From positions 1 to 64,000 of the forward strand of contig JAUWGS010000001.1 in assembly GCA_030606285.1 (NCBI GenBank): 64,000 nt of DNA. Direction: 5' to 3'. The number at the start of each line of letters is the position of its first letter. Within the stretch, counting starts at the first letter, position 1. The notes under the pieces are model-generated. The model ran no database searches and was not told the DNA's origin. It worked only from the letters and a program-made list of their open reading frames with translations. Of the stretch, positions 9,001 through 16,679 are shown piece by piece. This DNA comes from Planctomycetales bacterium (GTDB lineage Bacteria; 4484-113). A program made the position numbers and the translations under genes.

Positions 9001-10193
9001 TGTATTCCGGTCCAGCCATAGGTTCAGACGGCACCATCTACGTGGGAAGCGATGATTACTACATTTATGCTATCAAGCCAGACGGGACGCTCAAATGGCG
9101 ATTCGAGACCGATTCATACGTGGATGCGAGCTCGGCAATTGGCGCAGATGGCACGGTTTACGTGGGGAGTTTTGATGGAAACCTGTATGCTCTCAGGCCC
9201 GATGGAACGCTCAAGTGGAGCTATGAGACCGGGGGGGGTGTGTACTCCAGCACCGCGATAGGGGAAGACGGAACCATCTACGTAGGAAGTGATGACGACT
9301 ACCTGTACGCCATCAGGCCCGATGGCTCGCTCAAGTGGAGATATCAGACGGATGATAGTGTGCTCTCCAGTCCGGCTGTAGGCGCAGACGGGACAATCTA
9401 TGTGGGAAGCTGGGGCGGCTTTCTCTACGCCGTCAATCCGAACGGGACGCTCAAGTGGATGGCTGACACCGGGGGCGAGATCTGGTCCAGTCCGGCCATA
9501 GGCGCTGACGGAACGGTTTATGTTGGCTGTGACGATGGCTATTTGTTTGCTTTCAATGCAGTAGTCGAGCAGCCTCCCACTATTTGCTCAGTGAGTCCCA
9601 TAGTAGGGCAAGAAGTAGAACCTGTTACGTTCTCTGCTGAGGTCTGGGGGACGCAGCCATTCGCCTATTCCTGGGACTTCGGTGGTGGTGCAACTCCGAA
9701 TACTAGCAGCGAAACATCGCCCACGGTTACCCTCGGAGTGCCGGGCAGTTACGATGCTTCGCTGGATGTTACAAATACGTATGGTGAAGATACGTTCGGA
9801 TTCACGCTCACGGTGAACGAACCCGGTGATTACGACGAGGTAGAGGACAATGACAGCCCGAGCAAGGCGAATCAACTTCCCTCGTTCGACTTCAGCAGCT
9901 TCACAGGAAGCCTGGGTCCCGGCGGATACGACGGCGATGATCACGACTGGTTCGAGTTCACCGCTTCCGTTGACGACACCGTGAAGCTGTGGATGCATTT
10001 GGACTCTGGCACCGGGGACCTCGATATAGAGCTGGAGGACAGCGATGGCATTTATCTCGACGGCTCCGGCGGCATCGGGAACGAGGAGTACATTGAGTAT
10101 ACGTTCCAGGTGGGCGACACATCGCCCTTCTACCTTCACGTCTACGCCTATAGCGGCTACTCGGACTACATCATTGTTGGTCATCTCTTTTGA
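6042..10193 (+). CDS. Giant lipoprotein: fibronectin-like, eight-blade PQQ propeller, PKD, PPC domains
   Basis: The 1383-aa protein starts at an ATG with AAGGAGA 9 nt upstream. A membrane segment and lipobox LAAC (Cys27) predict a lipoprotein. After an N-terminal domain shared with the protein at 45.5-49.0 kb (FGGGQDDDIPLSY, YSxGSWRWFGPF), several fibronectin III-like modules run from about 263 to 823. Then comes GDWWMFGREPTHNRRSPY near 829 and eight PQQ-type blades (core SSPAIGADGTVYVGS...LYAIKPDGTLKW) at about 865-1170, a PKD-like domain (YSWDFGGGATPN) at about 1177-1260 and a PPC-like C-terminus (EDNDSPSKANQL...DWFEF). PQQ-type blades often serve as scaffolds without cofactor, so enzymatic activity is not implied. 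Surface binding is inferred. The UGA stop is followed in frame by another header and blade. Confidence 0.85.
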   Translation: MSRRKILAVWAVVIALTVILALILAACGRHCGQVTQLSLAPPTIEQPAEEQDSDDGGVLPPVLELDGCIAVSREVSEDDTRTSQGWEAYRDGQTGTNGTSGLNVETEGTALTLRAYTAGEYAYAVYGQAVGAVLKPLQTLIDSDPCAFGGGQDDDIPLSYFVGAADYSRGSWRWFGPFGEEDVMVTMNSEMLRSRFKSPNGNFYLCVLASNGSKAASALPEEGLVANFPLAPSTRRISAQDNDPGGLKVKEIVTWVRENLYMEPAVVTGLSVSTSTAGVTLDWDKNPDPDVDIYQIFRRDADTEDPGEMIASVFATRTYLADSKEDPLWQIYPWEVGVPGKEYEYSVRARNDAGYGGYSIVTGIRLMTAPTVDASDGAYSDHVRIDWTAVEGAEGYSVLRADTIDGAKIELASTDSETFTYNDYDVVLEKGYYYWIQSSGEDIVGPLGGPDAGLALELEPLQVIATDGDYPDRVELIWGESDAPLLEYYSVYRDTDEVEGGEEFLGSVTPPEHACTDYTAPWDEPRFYFVRPFTGSEGDPGTGNWGHRGLAVPGNVTATQGTFAGKVVVSWDAVNQATRYRVYRGASAGDPSPQYLGEVPAPAMSYQNPTAQWDVHYFYSVLALHTGPDDEASDLSEPAEGWRGTGIPENVSATDGTKKASVNVSWNAVSQATHYRVYRSETENDPTPTLLNTVSAPATGYTDNAAAHNTLYWYCVSALYKGDEGAKSADDSGYRGLSPPLNVQASDDLEDTIEITWSSVTGATGYIICRSETDTGTYTEIGTDDASPYLDGPFTPPVIYWYKLKATNSLATSAFSNADEGSVGGDLRGDWWMFGREPTHNRRSPYVGAQTNSLKWRHPIGDFVKSSPAIGADGTVYVGNDCDLSAIRPDGTLKWEYQTEDQVDSSPAVGEDGTVYVRSWDGYLYAIKPDGSLDWRCQTGEATGNWVDSSPTIGEDGTIYVGSFDGDLCAIKPDGTLKWRYETGNGVYSGPAIGSDGTIYVGSDDYYIYAIKPDGTLKWRFETDSYVDASSAIGADGTVYVGSFDGNLYALRPDGTLKWSYETGGGVYSSTAIGEDGTIYVGSDDDYLYAIRPDGSLKWRYQTDDSVLSSPAVGADGTIYVGSWGGFLYAVNPNGTLKWMADTGGEIWSSPAIGADGTVYVGCDDGYLFAFNAVVEQPPTICSVSPIVGQEVEPVTFSAEVWGTQPFAYSWDFGGGATPNTSSETSPTVTLGVPGSYDASLDVTNTYGEDTFGFTLTVNEPGDYDEVEDNDSPSKANQLPSFDFSSFTGSLGPGGYDGDDHDWFEFTASVDDTVKLWMHLDSGTGDLDIELEDSDGIYLDGSGGIGNEEYIEYTFQVGDTSPFYLHVYAYSGYSDYIIVGHLF

Positions 10194-10397
10194 CCAGGTC
10201 CTGGCGACTGGTGGATGTTTGGGCGCGAGCCCACGCATAACCGCAGAAGCCCTTACGTGGGAGCGCAAATAGACAACCTCAGGTGGCGATGGCGATACCA
10301 GACCGACGGGAATGCGTACTCCAGTCCAGCGATAAGCGCTGATGGCACCATTTATGTGGGAAGCCATGACGGTTACCTCTACGCCTTCGGCGACTAG
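10194..10397 (+). pseudogene. In-frame single-blade PQQ relic downstream of the UGA stop
   Basis: Continuing past the TGA at 10191-10193 in the same frame, the sequence reads PGPGDWWMFGREPTHNRRSP, YVGAQ, then one blade (SSPAISADGTIYVGSHDG, YLYAFGD) and a TAG. The header and blade closely resemble those of the large proteins at 6.0-10.2 kb and 45.5-49.0 kb. It is either the collapsed remnant of another propeller gene or a readthrough extension. No start codon with a ribosome site is seen. Confidence 0.65.
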
Positions 10398-10521
10398 AGC
10401 TACTAAGAGGAAGTAGCCAGGGGCCAGCCCACCTTCGCCAAGGCTACGGCGGGTAAATAGCCAGTAGCCGGGGAAGAGATGTAGGGGCATCACGCCTTGG
10501 CGTGACCGTGTCCTTCCCACC

Positions 10522-10592
10522 GGGTAGACCGGGCTAACCAGCCCGGCTCTTCAGGAAATGAACGCAGCGGCGCTAGTTAGCGCCGCCTACCC
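10522..10592. repeat. Two-hairpin palindromic element (intergenic copy)
   Basis: GGGTAG (10522) and CTACCC (10592) bound two hairpins, CCGGGCTAACCAGCCCGG and GGCGCTAGTTAGCGCC. The first hairpin is nearly the reverse complement of one in the coding copy at 199-260. A further palindrome, TCACGCCTTGGCGTGA, stands just upstream at about 10490. The rest of 10398-10654 shows no gene. Confidence 0.65.
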
Positions 10593-10654
10593 AATTGGGG
10601 GTTTTCTCTGGAAGGTGGCTGACCTCTAAGTGACCGGTAACTGCGGGTGCTCAG

Positions 10655-10726
10655 AGCCGGCGGTCGGACTTGAACCGACGACCTGCTGATTACAAATCAG
10701 CTGCTCTGCCTCTGAGCTACGCCGGC
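10655..10726 (-). tRNA. tRNA-Thr (UGU anticodon)
   Basis: On the minus strand the acceptor arms are GCCGGCG and CGCCGGC. The D-arm is GTAGCTCAGAGGCAGAGC, the anticodon arm CTGATTTGTAATCAG with anticodon TGT, and the T-arm contains GGTTCGAGTCC. CCA is not encoded. It is convergent with, and close to, the mutL promoter region. Confidence 0.95.
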
Positions 10727-10769
10727 GCGCTGTGATTATAACGCAACCGCCCCTTCCGCTGCACAGGCG

Positions 10770-10798
10770 TTGACGCGCTGGCGTGCGTGGCTTACACT
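10770..10798 (+). promoter_or_regulatory. Promoter of mutL
   Basis: TTGACG (10770-10775), a 17-bp spacer and TACACT (10793-10798). The ATG follows after 8 nt, so the transcript would have essentially no leader, although GGAGG lies inside those 8 nt. Confidence 0.65.
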
Positions 10799-10806
10799 TG
10801 GAGGCG

Positions 10807-12642
10807 ATGGATGAGATTCGCCCCCTGCCCGCCGAGGAAGTCGAGAAAATCGCCGCGGGCGAAGTAGTCGAGCGGCCGGTCTCGGTGGTGAAAGAGTTCG
10901 TGGAGAACGCGCTGGATGCCGGCGCGCGCCACGTGGCGGTCGAAGTCGGCGACGGCGGGCGGAGGAGCATAGCCGTAACCGATGATGGGAGCGGCATCCC
11001 GTTTGGCGAGCTCGCCCTGGCGGTGCGCAACTTCCATACTTCCAAGATACGCGCCTGCGATGACATCTACCACCAGACGACGCTCGGTTTTCGCGGTGAA
11101 GCACTGGCGGCGATCAGCGCGGTGTCCAAGCTGACCCTTACGTCCCGGAGGGCTGACGACGAGCTGGGGGGTGTGGTCAGTGTCGACGGCGGGAGAGTGG
11201 GGAAGGCCCGGCGCCAGAGCCTGAATCCCGGCACTGTGGTGGAAGTGCGCGAGCTGTTCTTCAACACGCCCGTGCGCCGCAAGTTCCTGCGGAGCCGCGC
11301 CACGGAGCTGCACCACATCACGAACTGCGTGCGCAACTACATTCTCGCGTTTCCGGAGGTGGCGTTCTCGCTGGTCAGTGACGGCAAGCCACTTCTAACG
11401 AGCGGCGGCAGGGGGCTGACTCCAGATGTGCTGTATTCTGTTTTCGGCGCGGATGTCGGGCCGCATCTGTCGTCGTTTTCCCGCGAATACCCGCCGCTGG
11501 GAGTGTCGGGCCTTATTGCGCCACCGAGCTTGTACCGGGAGACGCGGAAGCTCCAGTTCTTCTTTGTGAACCAGCGGCCGGTGAAGAACCGGGTGATGTA
11601 CCGAGCGGTGGACGACGCATTGCAGGAGCACGTCTCAGCGGGGCGCTTCCCGCCGCTCGTGCTCTATCTGGAAGTCCCGCCCGAGGAGGTGGACGTGAAC
11701 ATCCACCCGACCAAGAGCGAGGTCTCCTTCCTGCACCAGCAGCAGGTCTACTCGTCGATAGTCGTGACGCTCAAAGATGCGGTGCGCGGCGCCGCCGGTG
11801 AGCAGATACGCGAGATCAAACAGGAGCTTCAGGCTGATCTGCCAGAGCCGACGGAAAGCGTCACCGCTCCGCTGAGTCCGCCAACAGTGGCTCACCCTCA
11901 AGGAGTCAGAAGCATCCCGGTGTTTGAGATGGGCAGTCCGCTGGTGCCGGACGGCCCGAGCGTCATGCAGACCGAGGCTACCAGAAGCCGCCTGAGCGTG
12001 GTGGATGCAGGAGCTGTAGTGAGCCTGGCAAGGGAGATGGGCATTCCCTCTTTCGTGCATCCCGATGGCAGGTACTTCGCCTGCCAGCTTGCAGCCACCT
12101 ATATCCTGCTGGTGAAGGACGACCAGCTTATCTTAATCGACCAGCACGCCGCACACGAGCGGGTGCTGTTTTCGGGAATGTGGGCGCGGCTGGGGCCTGA
12201 TGGCGGCGAAGTGGTGCGGCAGAAGCTGATGTTTCCACTCTCAATAGCTTTAGCGCCCGATGAGATTGCCGTCTGGCGCGAACATCTCCGCGTCCTTGAG
12301 CAACTGGGTTTCGCAGTGCGGTTCGGTGAAGGTGAAGCGTTGGTGGACGAAGTGCCGAAACTGCTGCTCGCCGGAAGCGACGAAGAGCGAATCGCCGGTG
12401 TGTTAGAAGAGCTTGTTTCGAGCGGGCGTTCGGCCAAGCTGGAGGACGAGCGCAAGGAACTTGTTGCGGGACTGGCCTGCAAGGGCGCGATAAAGGCCGG
12501 CGACGTGCTGAAGCCGGCGGAAATCAGGCTTCTGCTGGATGAACTGTTGTCTCTGGACGATGCTGCATCGTGCCCCCACGGCCGGCCGACTATGATACGA
12601 ATGGGTGTTAAGGAGTTGGCGAAGCTCTTCAGGCGGTCCTAG
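10807..12642 (+). CDS. mutL: DNA mismatch repair protein MutL
   Basis: MutL is the ATPase that links mismatch recognition by MutS to strand incision. This 611-aa protein has the GHKL ATPase motifs EKIAAGEVVERPVSVVKEF, ENALDAGA, DDGSGIP and GFRGEALAAIS, a linker of low conservation around 340-400, and a C-terminal dimerisation domain. Endonuclease-type MutL carries DQHAX2EX4E; here DQHAAHERVLFS is seen, so the last acidic residue of that motif is Ser. The zinc-site partners ACKGAIKAG and SCPHGRPT are present. The start at 10807 (MDEIRPLPAEE) is chosen because it begins the conserved N-terminus and fits the promoter. menG follows after one base. No mutS is in the window. Confidence 0.95.
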   Translation: MDEIRPLPAEEVEKIAAGEVVERPVSVVKEFVENALDAGARHVAVEVGDGGRRSIAVTDDGSGIPFGELALAVRNFHTSKIRACDDIYHQTTLGFRGEALAAISAVSKLTLTSRRADDELGGVVSVDGGRVGKARRQSLNPGTVVEVRELFFNTPVRRKFLRSRATELHHITNCVRNYILAFPEVAFSLVSDGKPLLTSGGRGLTPDVLYSVFGADVGPHLSSFSREYPPLGVSGLIAPPSLYRETRKLQFFFVNQRPVKNRVMYRAVDDALQEHVSAGRFPPLVLYLEVPPEEVDVNIHPTKSEVSFLHQQQVYSSIVVTLKDAVRGAAGEQIREIKQELQADLPEPTESVTAPLSPPTVAHPQGVRSIPVFEMGSPLVPDGPSVMQTEATRSRLSVVDAGAVVSLAREMGIPSFVHPDGRYFACQLAATYILLVKDDQLILIDQHAAHERVLFSGMWARLGPDGGEVVRQKLMFPLSIALAPDEIAVWREHLRVLEQLGFAVRFGEGEALVDEVPKLLLAGSDEERIAGVLEELVSSGRSAKLEDERKELVAGLACKGAIKAGDVLKPAEIRLLLDELLSLDDAASCPHGRPTMIRMGVKELAKLFRRS

Positions 12643-12643
12643 G

Positions 12644-13369
12644 ATGTTAGAAGGACAGGGTGGGAAGCAACAACGGGTGCAGCGAGTCTTCAGAAGCATA
12701 GCTACCCGCTACGACCTTCTGAATACGCTGATGACCTTTGGCCTGCATCGACGCTGGCGGCGCGCGAGTATCCGCCTGGCTGGTGGCATGCCTGAGGGCG
12801 GCAGCGGGCTTGACCTCGGATGCGGCACCGGTGATTTCCTGCATGAAATGCTGGTTTCTAGCGACAACACGGCTGTCGTTACCGGTGTGGATTTCACCAG
12901 TGAGATGCTCGCGGTTGCACAACGGCGGTTTGCAACGGAGATCGAGCGTGGAATCGTCAAGCTTGTGCTCGGCGATGCGACCGACCTGTCGTTTCTGCCC
13001 GACGCCCGTTTCGATATGGTGACCGCCGGTTTCACGCTGCGCAATCTCGCAGACCTGCCCCGGGTACTCGGTGAAACCCACCGCGTAATGAAGCCCGGCG
13101 GCGTCCTTGTCAGCGTCGAAGTGTGCCGGCCCTTCCGCGTATGGCTGCGCCCGCTGGCGGAACTCTACCTCCGATTCGTCGTTCCCGCGATTGCCACGCT
13201 GGTCGCTGGGAAGATTGGGGAGTACCGCTGGTTGCACGAGAGCCTGGCCACCTGCCCGGACAGGTATGAGCTGGCCAGAATGCTGGAGGCTGCGGGATAT
13301 GCCGAGGTACGCCAGGTTCCTTTCGGGTTGGGAGTGGTTGTGGGGCACATCGCCCGTAAACCTTGTTAA
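12644..13369 (+). CDS. menG: Demethylmenaquinone/ubiquinone C-methyltransferase (UbiE/MenG)
   Basis: This SAM-dependent enzyme methylates demethylmenaquinone (or the ubiquinone precursor) in the last steps of respiratory quinone synthesis. The 241-aa protein shows the family opener VQRVFRSIATRYDLLNTLMTFGLHRRWR, the SAM loop LDLGCGTGD, VTGVDFTSEML, GDATDLSFLPDARFD and FTLRNLADLPRVLGE with RVMKPGG. It starts one base after the mutL stop, suggesting co-transcription and coupling; the in-frame region upstream lies within mutL. Whether the product serves menaquinone or ubiquinone cannot be told, but menaquinone is likelier in an anaerobe. Confidence 0.9.
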   Translation: MLEGQGGKQQRVQRVFRSIATRYDLLNTLMTFGLHRRWRRASIRLAGGMPEGGSGLDLGCGTGDFLHEMLVSSDNTAVVTGVDFTSEMLAVAQRRFATEIERGIVKLVLGDATDLSFLPDARFDMVTAGFTLRNLADLPRVLGETHRVMKPGGVLVSVEVCRPFRVWLRPLAELYLRFVVPAIATLVAGKIGEYRWLHESLATCPDRYELARMLEAAGYAEVRQVPFGLGVVVGHIARKPC

Positions 13370-13448
13370 GGCGTTTGCAAACTCCCTGCGCTATGGTATC
13401 CTTAATACTAAGGGATTTTAAACACAAACTCACTTGGCGGGAGGGGCT

Positions 13449-14168
13449 ATGGCAAAGCGTAAGGAGAAGGCGGCAAAAACCGCAGCCAGAAGCGGCCGCC
13501 CAAAAAGTCCGTCCGGTTCCAGCAGGAAGCAGGGCAGGGCAGTCAAGGGCGAAATCCCATATTCAACCGTCGTCAGGCTGGCGCAATATCTCCGAATCCT
13601 CGAACGTCTGCAGACGGTTGGCACCGGTAAGATTAGCTCAAACGAGCTTGCGCGCGAGGCTAAAGTCAACTCCTTTCTTGTTCGCAAGGACCTCTCCTAC
13701 TTCGGGGAATTCGGTGTACGCGGTGTTGGCTACGAGATTAAGAAACTCATCCGCGAGGTGCGCAAAATCCTCGGCTTGAACCGGGAGCGCCGTGTTGTTC
13801 TGGTGGGTGTGGGCCACCTCGGCAAAGCTCTCCTTTCCTACAAGGGATTCGCCGAGGAGGGATTCTGCATCTGCGGGCTGTTCGATAGTGACCCCGCGAA
13901 GATTGGCACAGCTGTTCGCGAGCTGGAGGTGCGGAGCATCTTCACGCTGGATGATTTCGTCAAAGGTAATGGCGCGGTTGAGATTGGGATCATCGCAGTG
14001 CCGGCATTCTCGGCTCAGTTTGTCGCTAATACTCTTGTTGCGGTCGGCGTGAAGGGGCTGCTCAACTTCGCGCCGATCCCGCTGACTGTGCCGCCGCACG
14101 TGATTACCGTGTCCGTTGACCTGACAACCAACCTGGAAGTTATCAGCTACTACCTGTCGCAAAGATAA
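13449..14168 (+). CDS. rex: Redox-sensing transcriptional repressor Rex
   Basis: Rex binds DNA when NAD+ is high and releases it when NADH rises, controlling fermentation and respiration genes. The 239-aa protein has a basic Lys/Arg/Ser-rich N-terminal tail (1-34) longer than usual, a winged helix with IPYSTVVRLAQYLRILERL and SFLVRKDLSYFGEFGVRGVGY (35-95), then the Rossmann core GVGHLGKAL at 120-128, FDSDPAKIG and a C-terminal domain-swap helix (VDLTTNLEVISYYLS). The ATG at 13449 is preferred for its GGGAGGGG ribosome site. A perfect 10-bp palindrome, GTTTGCAAAC, stands at 13373-13382 just after menG. Likely targets in the window are citrate synthase and buk-ptb. Confidence 0.95.
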   Translation: MAKRKEKAAKTAARSGRPKSPSGSSRKQGRAVKGEIPYSTVVRLAQYLRILERLQTVGTGKISSNELAREAKVNSFLVRKDLSYFGEFGVRGVGYEIKKLIREVRKILGLNRERRVVLVGVGHLGKALLSYKGFAEEGFCICGLFDSDPAKIGTAVRELEVRSIFTLDDFVKGNGAVEIGIIAVPAFSAQFVANTLVAVGVKGLLNFAPIPLTVPPHVITVSVDLTTNLEVISYYLSQR

Positions 14169-14272
14169 CCTGCCTCCTCACCGCAGTCTTTCCATCTGCT
14201 CGCCCACCGTCCGGGGGGCGACTAGCCTCATACGCGTGTCATAATCGAGGATGGGAAGCTGCCCTACACTGA

Positions 14273-14284
14273 GTTGTATACAAC
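14273..14284. promoter_or_regulatory. 12-bp perfect palindrome upstream of a lipoprotein gene
   Basis: GTTGTATACAAC reads the same on both strands. It lies about 50 nt upstream of the gene at 14336, near a possible -10 (CATAAT, 14300-14305). It could be an operator; it does not fit the 18-bp Rex form. Confidence 0.35.
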
Positions 14285-14335
14285 CGGGCGGCGCTGTGGC
14301 ATAATGTCGCGCGAACCACCTTAGGAGGACGTCAG

Positions 14336-14785
14336 ATGACTTTTCGTTTGCTTTTCGTCGGAACGCTCTTGACAGGGATACTGCTGGGTGCTGCTGCCTG
14401 CAATCCCAGTCACGTTGTACTTGAGGGGAGGGTAAAGAGCTATCTGAAGGTCGCAACTGACTTCAATGCTGCTAAGGAATTTCTCACACCTTTGATGCAG
14501 GAAGCCGTAGGCAGCCACGGATCGGGTGGGGGTTCGATTACAATGCCCGGAGCAGCCCCTAAGCTTCAACAGCTAGGCCAGGAAGCTCTGAACAAGGTGG
14601 GATCCGGCAACATCGAAGTCCATGGCCGTGGGAAATGGGCGCGGGTGACGATTCTCGTGCCAACCGAGTATGGGAATGAGCCGGTGCCGACGATTTGGCT
14701 GAAACTAGGCACGACATGGTATCTCTTCAGCGGGAGCGGCGGCGAAGTGAACAAATACGGTGAGCCGCCGTTCTTCGCTAACTAG
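14336..14785 (+). CDS. Small predicted lipoprotein
   Basis: The 149-aa product has a signal segment MTFRLLFVGTLLTGILLG followed by lipobox AAAC (Cys22), so it is probably anchored to a membrane. A Gly/Ser-rich stretch (SHGSGGGS) near residue 62 separates an N-terminal helical part from a C-terminal beta-rich part (WARVTILVPTEYG...IWLKLGTTWYLFSGS) that resembles the small NTF2- or DUF4878-type domains of lipoproteins; this assignment is weak. TTAGGAGG precedes the ATG. It is followed after 14 bp by the hexapeptide transferase gene, likely in one operon. No precise function is recognised. Confidence 0.7.
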   Translation: MTFRLLFVGTLLTGILLGAAACNPSHVVLEGRVKSYLKVATDFNAAKEFLTPLMQEAVGSHGSGGGSITMPGAAPKLQQLGQEALNKVGSGNIEVHGRGKWARVTILVPTEYGNEPVPTIWLKLGTTWYLFSGSGGEVNKYGEPPFFAN

Positions 14786-14799
14786 CTGGAAAAGGCAGA

Positions 14800-15762
14800 A
14801 TGAGCGACCTCAGCATCGCGGCTGAAGAGCTTCGGCTTGGTCGTGATCTCATTATAGAGCCGCGCTGCACGATAGGTGGCATCCGGGGCAAAGCCGACCG
14901 CGTCGTCATCGGCGACAACGTCTTCATCGGCAATGATGTGCGGATCCTCGCTCCCGAAGTCTACATCGGCGACTACACTGTCATTCACAACCACGCGACC
15001 ATATATGGCCACGCGCCGGTCAGGCTGGGGGATTGCTGCTGGATTGGCCAGAATGCCATCATCAACTGCACCGCCCCCGCGTGGTTAGGGGACGGTGTGA
15101 CCGTCTCAGCATATTCAAACCTGTGGACGCACTTCGGAGCGGGGGATGTGCTGCAGGGATGCCGGTTTGACAGCGAGAAGCCGCTGATAATCGGTGATGA
15201 CGTTTGGATAGGAGTTCAGTGCTCGGTTGCGCCGATTGTCGCGCGCCCGAGAGCGCTGGTCCTGGCCGGTTCTGTCGTCACCGGCGACCTGGAGGAGAAT
15301 CACGTATACGGCGGTAATCCGGCCAGGGACATGACGGACAGTTTCGGGCAGCAGTTCGAAGAACCGTTGCTGGATGAGAAGTTCGAGATGCTGAAATCAC
15401 GGCTCTTGGAGTTCGATGCTGACTGGAGCGCTCGCCAGATACCCTATCGAGTTGATTCCGGTCCCAGTACCATTCTGGCTGGTTTCTTCGCCTCGACCCC
15501 GCCGGATCCGAGGTTCGGCGGGGAGCGGGAAGGAGAGTTCTACGCTTCGGGCATCATCGTCTCCTGCAATGCCTGGCGCAAATCCGAAGTTTCGCTCTTC
15601 AGCGTGGCTGATCGCACGTACAGCAAGCTGCGCACTCCGCAGGAGATGGCATTCATGCGCTTCCTGCTGCCGAGGATGAAGTTCTATCCTCACAAGCGAC
15701 CGCATCACGAGGAGCTGGTGGAGCGCTTCACTGAACTCATCCCAGAGCTGAGCAGCATCTAG
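14800..15762 (+). CDS. Left-handed beta-helix (hexapeptide) acyltransferase-like protein
   Basis: Residues about 30-180 of 320 form hexapeptide repeats ([LIV]-G-x4) such as VVIGDNVFIGNDVRILAPEV, YIGDYTVIHNHATIYG, RLGDCCWIGQNAIIN and IIGDDVWIGVQCSVAPIV, ending in the common VYGGNPARDM. This fold occurs in acetyl- and acyltransferases that modify sugars or cell-surface polymers. The C-terminal 140 residues (AGFFASTPPDP, SRLLEF, FYPHKRPHHEELVERFTE) are an extra domain I do not recognise. It follows the small lipoprotein gene by 14 bp with no clear promoter, so co-transcription is likely. The substrate is unknown. Confidence 0.8.
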   Translation: MSDLSIAAEELRLGRDLIIEPRCTIGGIRGKADRVVIGDNVFIGNDVRILAPEVYIGDYTVIHNHATIYGHAPVRLGDCCWIGQNAIINCTAPAWLGDGVTVSAYSNLWTHFGAGDVLQGCRFDSEKPLIIGDDVWIGVQCSVAPIVARPRALVLAGSVVTGDLEENHVYGGNPARDMTDSFGQQFEEPLLDEKFEMLKSRLLEFDADWSARQIPYRVDSGPSTILAGFFASTPPDPRFGGEREGEFYASGIIVSCNAWRKSEVSLFSVADRTYSKLRTPQEMAFMRFLLPRMKFYPHKRPHHEELVERFTELIPELSSI

Positions 15763-15781
15763 GCTTCTTCACGGAACGCAC

Positions 15782-16654
15782 TCATTCCTGACCGAAAGGC
15801 TCAATGTGGATTACAACATCCACCACTTCAGGGAGTTCGCGGTTAATGCAGTCTTTGACGCTGTGCGAGAGCCTATGGCCTTCTTCTACCGTGAGATCAG
15901 GTTTCACTTTCACGTGCAGGTCCACGGCTACGGCGTCGGGCGTGCCCCTGCTTCGCACGTTGTGCACTGAATAAATCCCATCAACTCTTAGAGCGCAGTC
16001 CGCGATTACTTGGGGGTCCAACTGCGCTGAGTCCACGAGGATACTGAATGTGCCGCGTATAAGCCTAAATCCTACCCAGACAATGACCAGAACCACCACG
16101 CACGCTGCCGCCAGGTCAGCCCAGGGCACTCCGAAGCTGACGCAGAGGATGGCGATGAGGACGATTGCGCTGCTCAGGAAGTCCGTAGCGGTGTGCGCAG
16201 CGTCGGCTGTCAGGAATTCGCTCTTGTGTTTGCGTCCCAGGATTCCTTCATACCTGATGACAAACAGGTTTGCCAGCATGGAGACTCCCATGGCGGCGAA
16301 CGGCCAGAAGCCGGTCTGAGGAGTGAAGCTCTCTCGGAAGCGGTTCATTGCGGCGAGAAAGATGTGCGTTCCCGCCAGGAACATCATGAATGCCACGACT
16401 AAAGCGGCGAAGGTCTCATACTTCCTGTGGCCGTAAGGATGGTCGGCGTCGGGGGCGCGCTTCGCCTGCCGCATAGCCGTGAAGCCGATTACGTTATTCG
16501 TCGTGTCCAGCAGGGATTCAAAACCGCTGGCGGTAACGGACAGCAGTCCGGTGAGCAGCCCAACGCTTATCTTCGTCATCGCAACCGCGAGGTTGATGAT
16601 AAACGTCACCACGATGGCGCGGATGATGGCTGCGGTTCGCTCGCTGCGAGACAT
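15782..16654 (-). CDS. Cation diffusion facilitator family efflux protein
   Basis: This inner-membrane antiporter family exports divalent metals such as zinc, iron or manganese. The 290-aa protein has about six membrane segments, the signature HPYGHRKYE after the second pair, a metal site with DAAHTATDFLSS (HxxxD) in TM5 and SGFESLLDTTNN in TM2, and a cytoplasmic domain with VDLHVKVKPDLTVEEGH and a final VVIHIEPF. There is no Shine-Dalgarno site. A TATACT box on the minus strand lies 9 nt before the ATG and overlaps the -10 of the divergent gene. The substrate metal cannot be assigned from sequence. Confidence 0.9.
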   Translation of the reverse strand: MSRSERTAAIIRAIVVTFIINLAVAMTKISVGLLTGLLSVTASGFESLLDTTNNVIGFTAMRQAKRAPDADHPYGHRKYETFAALVVAFMMFLAGTHIFLAAMNRFRESFTPQTGFWPFAAMGVSMLANLFVIRYEGILGRKHKSEFLTADAAHTATDFLSSAIVLIAILCVSFGVPWADLAAACVVVLVIVWVGFRLIRGTFSILVDSAQLDPQVIADCALRVDGIYSVHNVRSRGTPDAVAVDLHVKVKPDLTVEEGHRLSHSVKDCINRELPEVVDVVIHIEPFGQE

Positions 16655-16663
16655 ACGCTCAGT

Positions 16664-16671
16664 AGTATACT
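16664..16671. promoter_or_regulatory. Palindromic -10 shared by divergent genes
   Basis: AGTATACT contains TATACT on both strands (16666-16671 plus; 16669-16664 minus). The plus start codon is 8 nt away and the minus start codon 9 nt away, so one palindrome can serve both genes, with both transcripts starting close to the initiator codon. Confidence 0.55.
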
Positions 16672-16679
16672 ATGTCGTG

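Noticed and set aside
10799-10806. GGAGG before mutL as proof of an ordinary leader
   Set aside because: It is real sequence, but a TTGACG-17-TACACT promoter ends 8 nt before the ATG, so the GGAGG would lie at or before the transcript start; its use is doubtful.
13373-13448. Rex autoregulatory site upstream of rex
   Set aside because: Only a 10-bp palindrome and a CACAA half-site are present; no 18-bp Rex-type inverted repeat.
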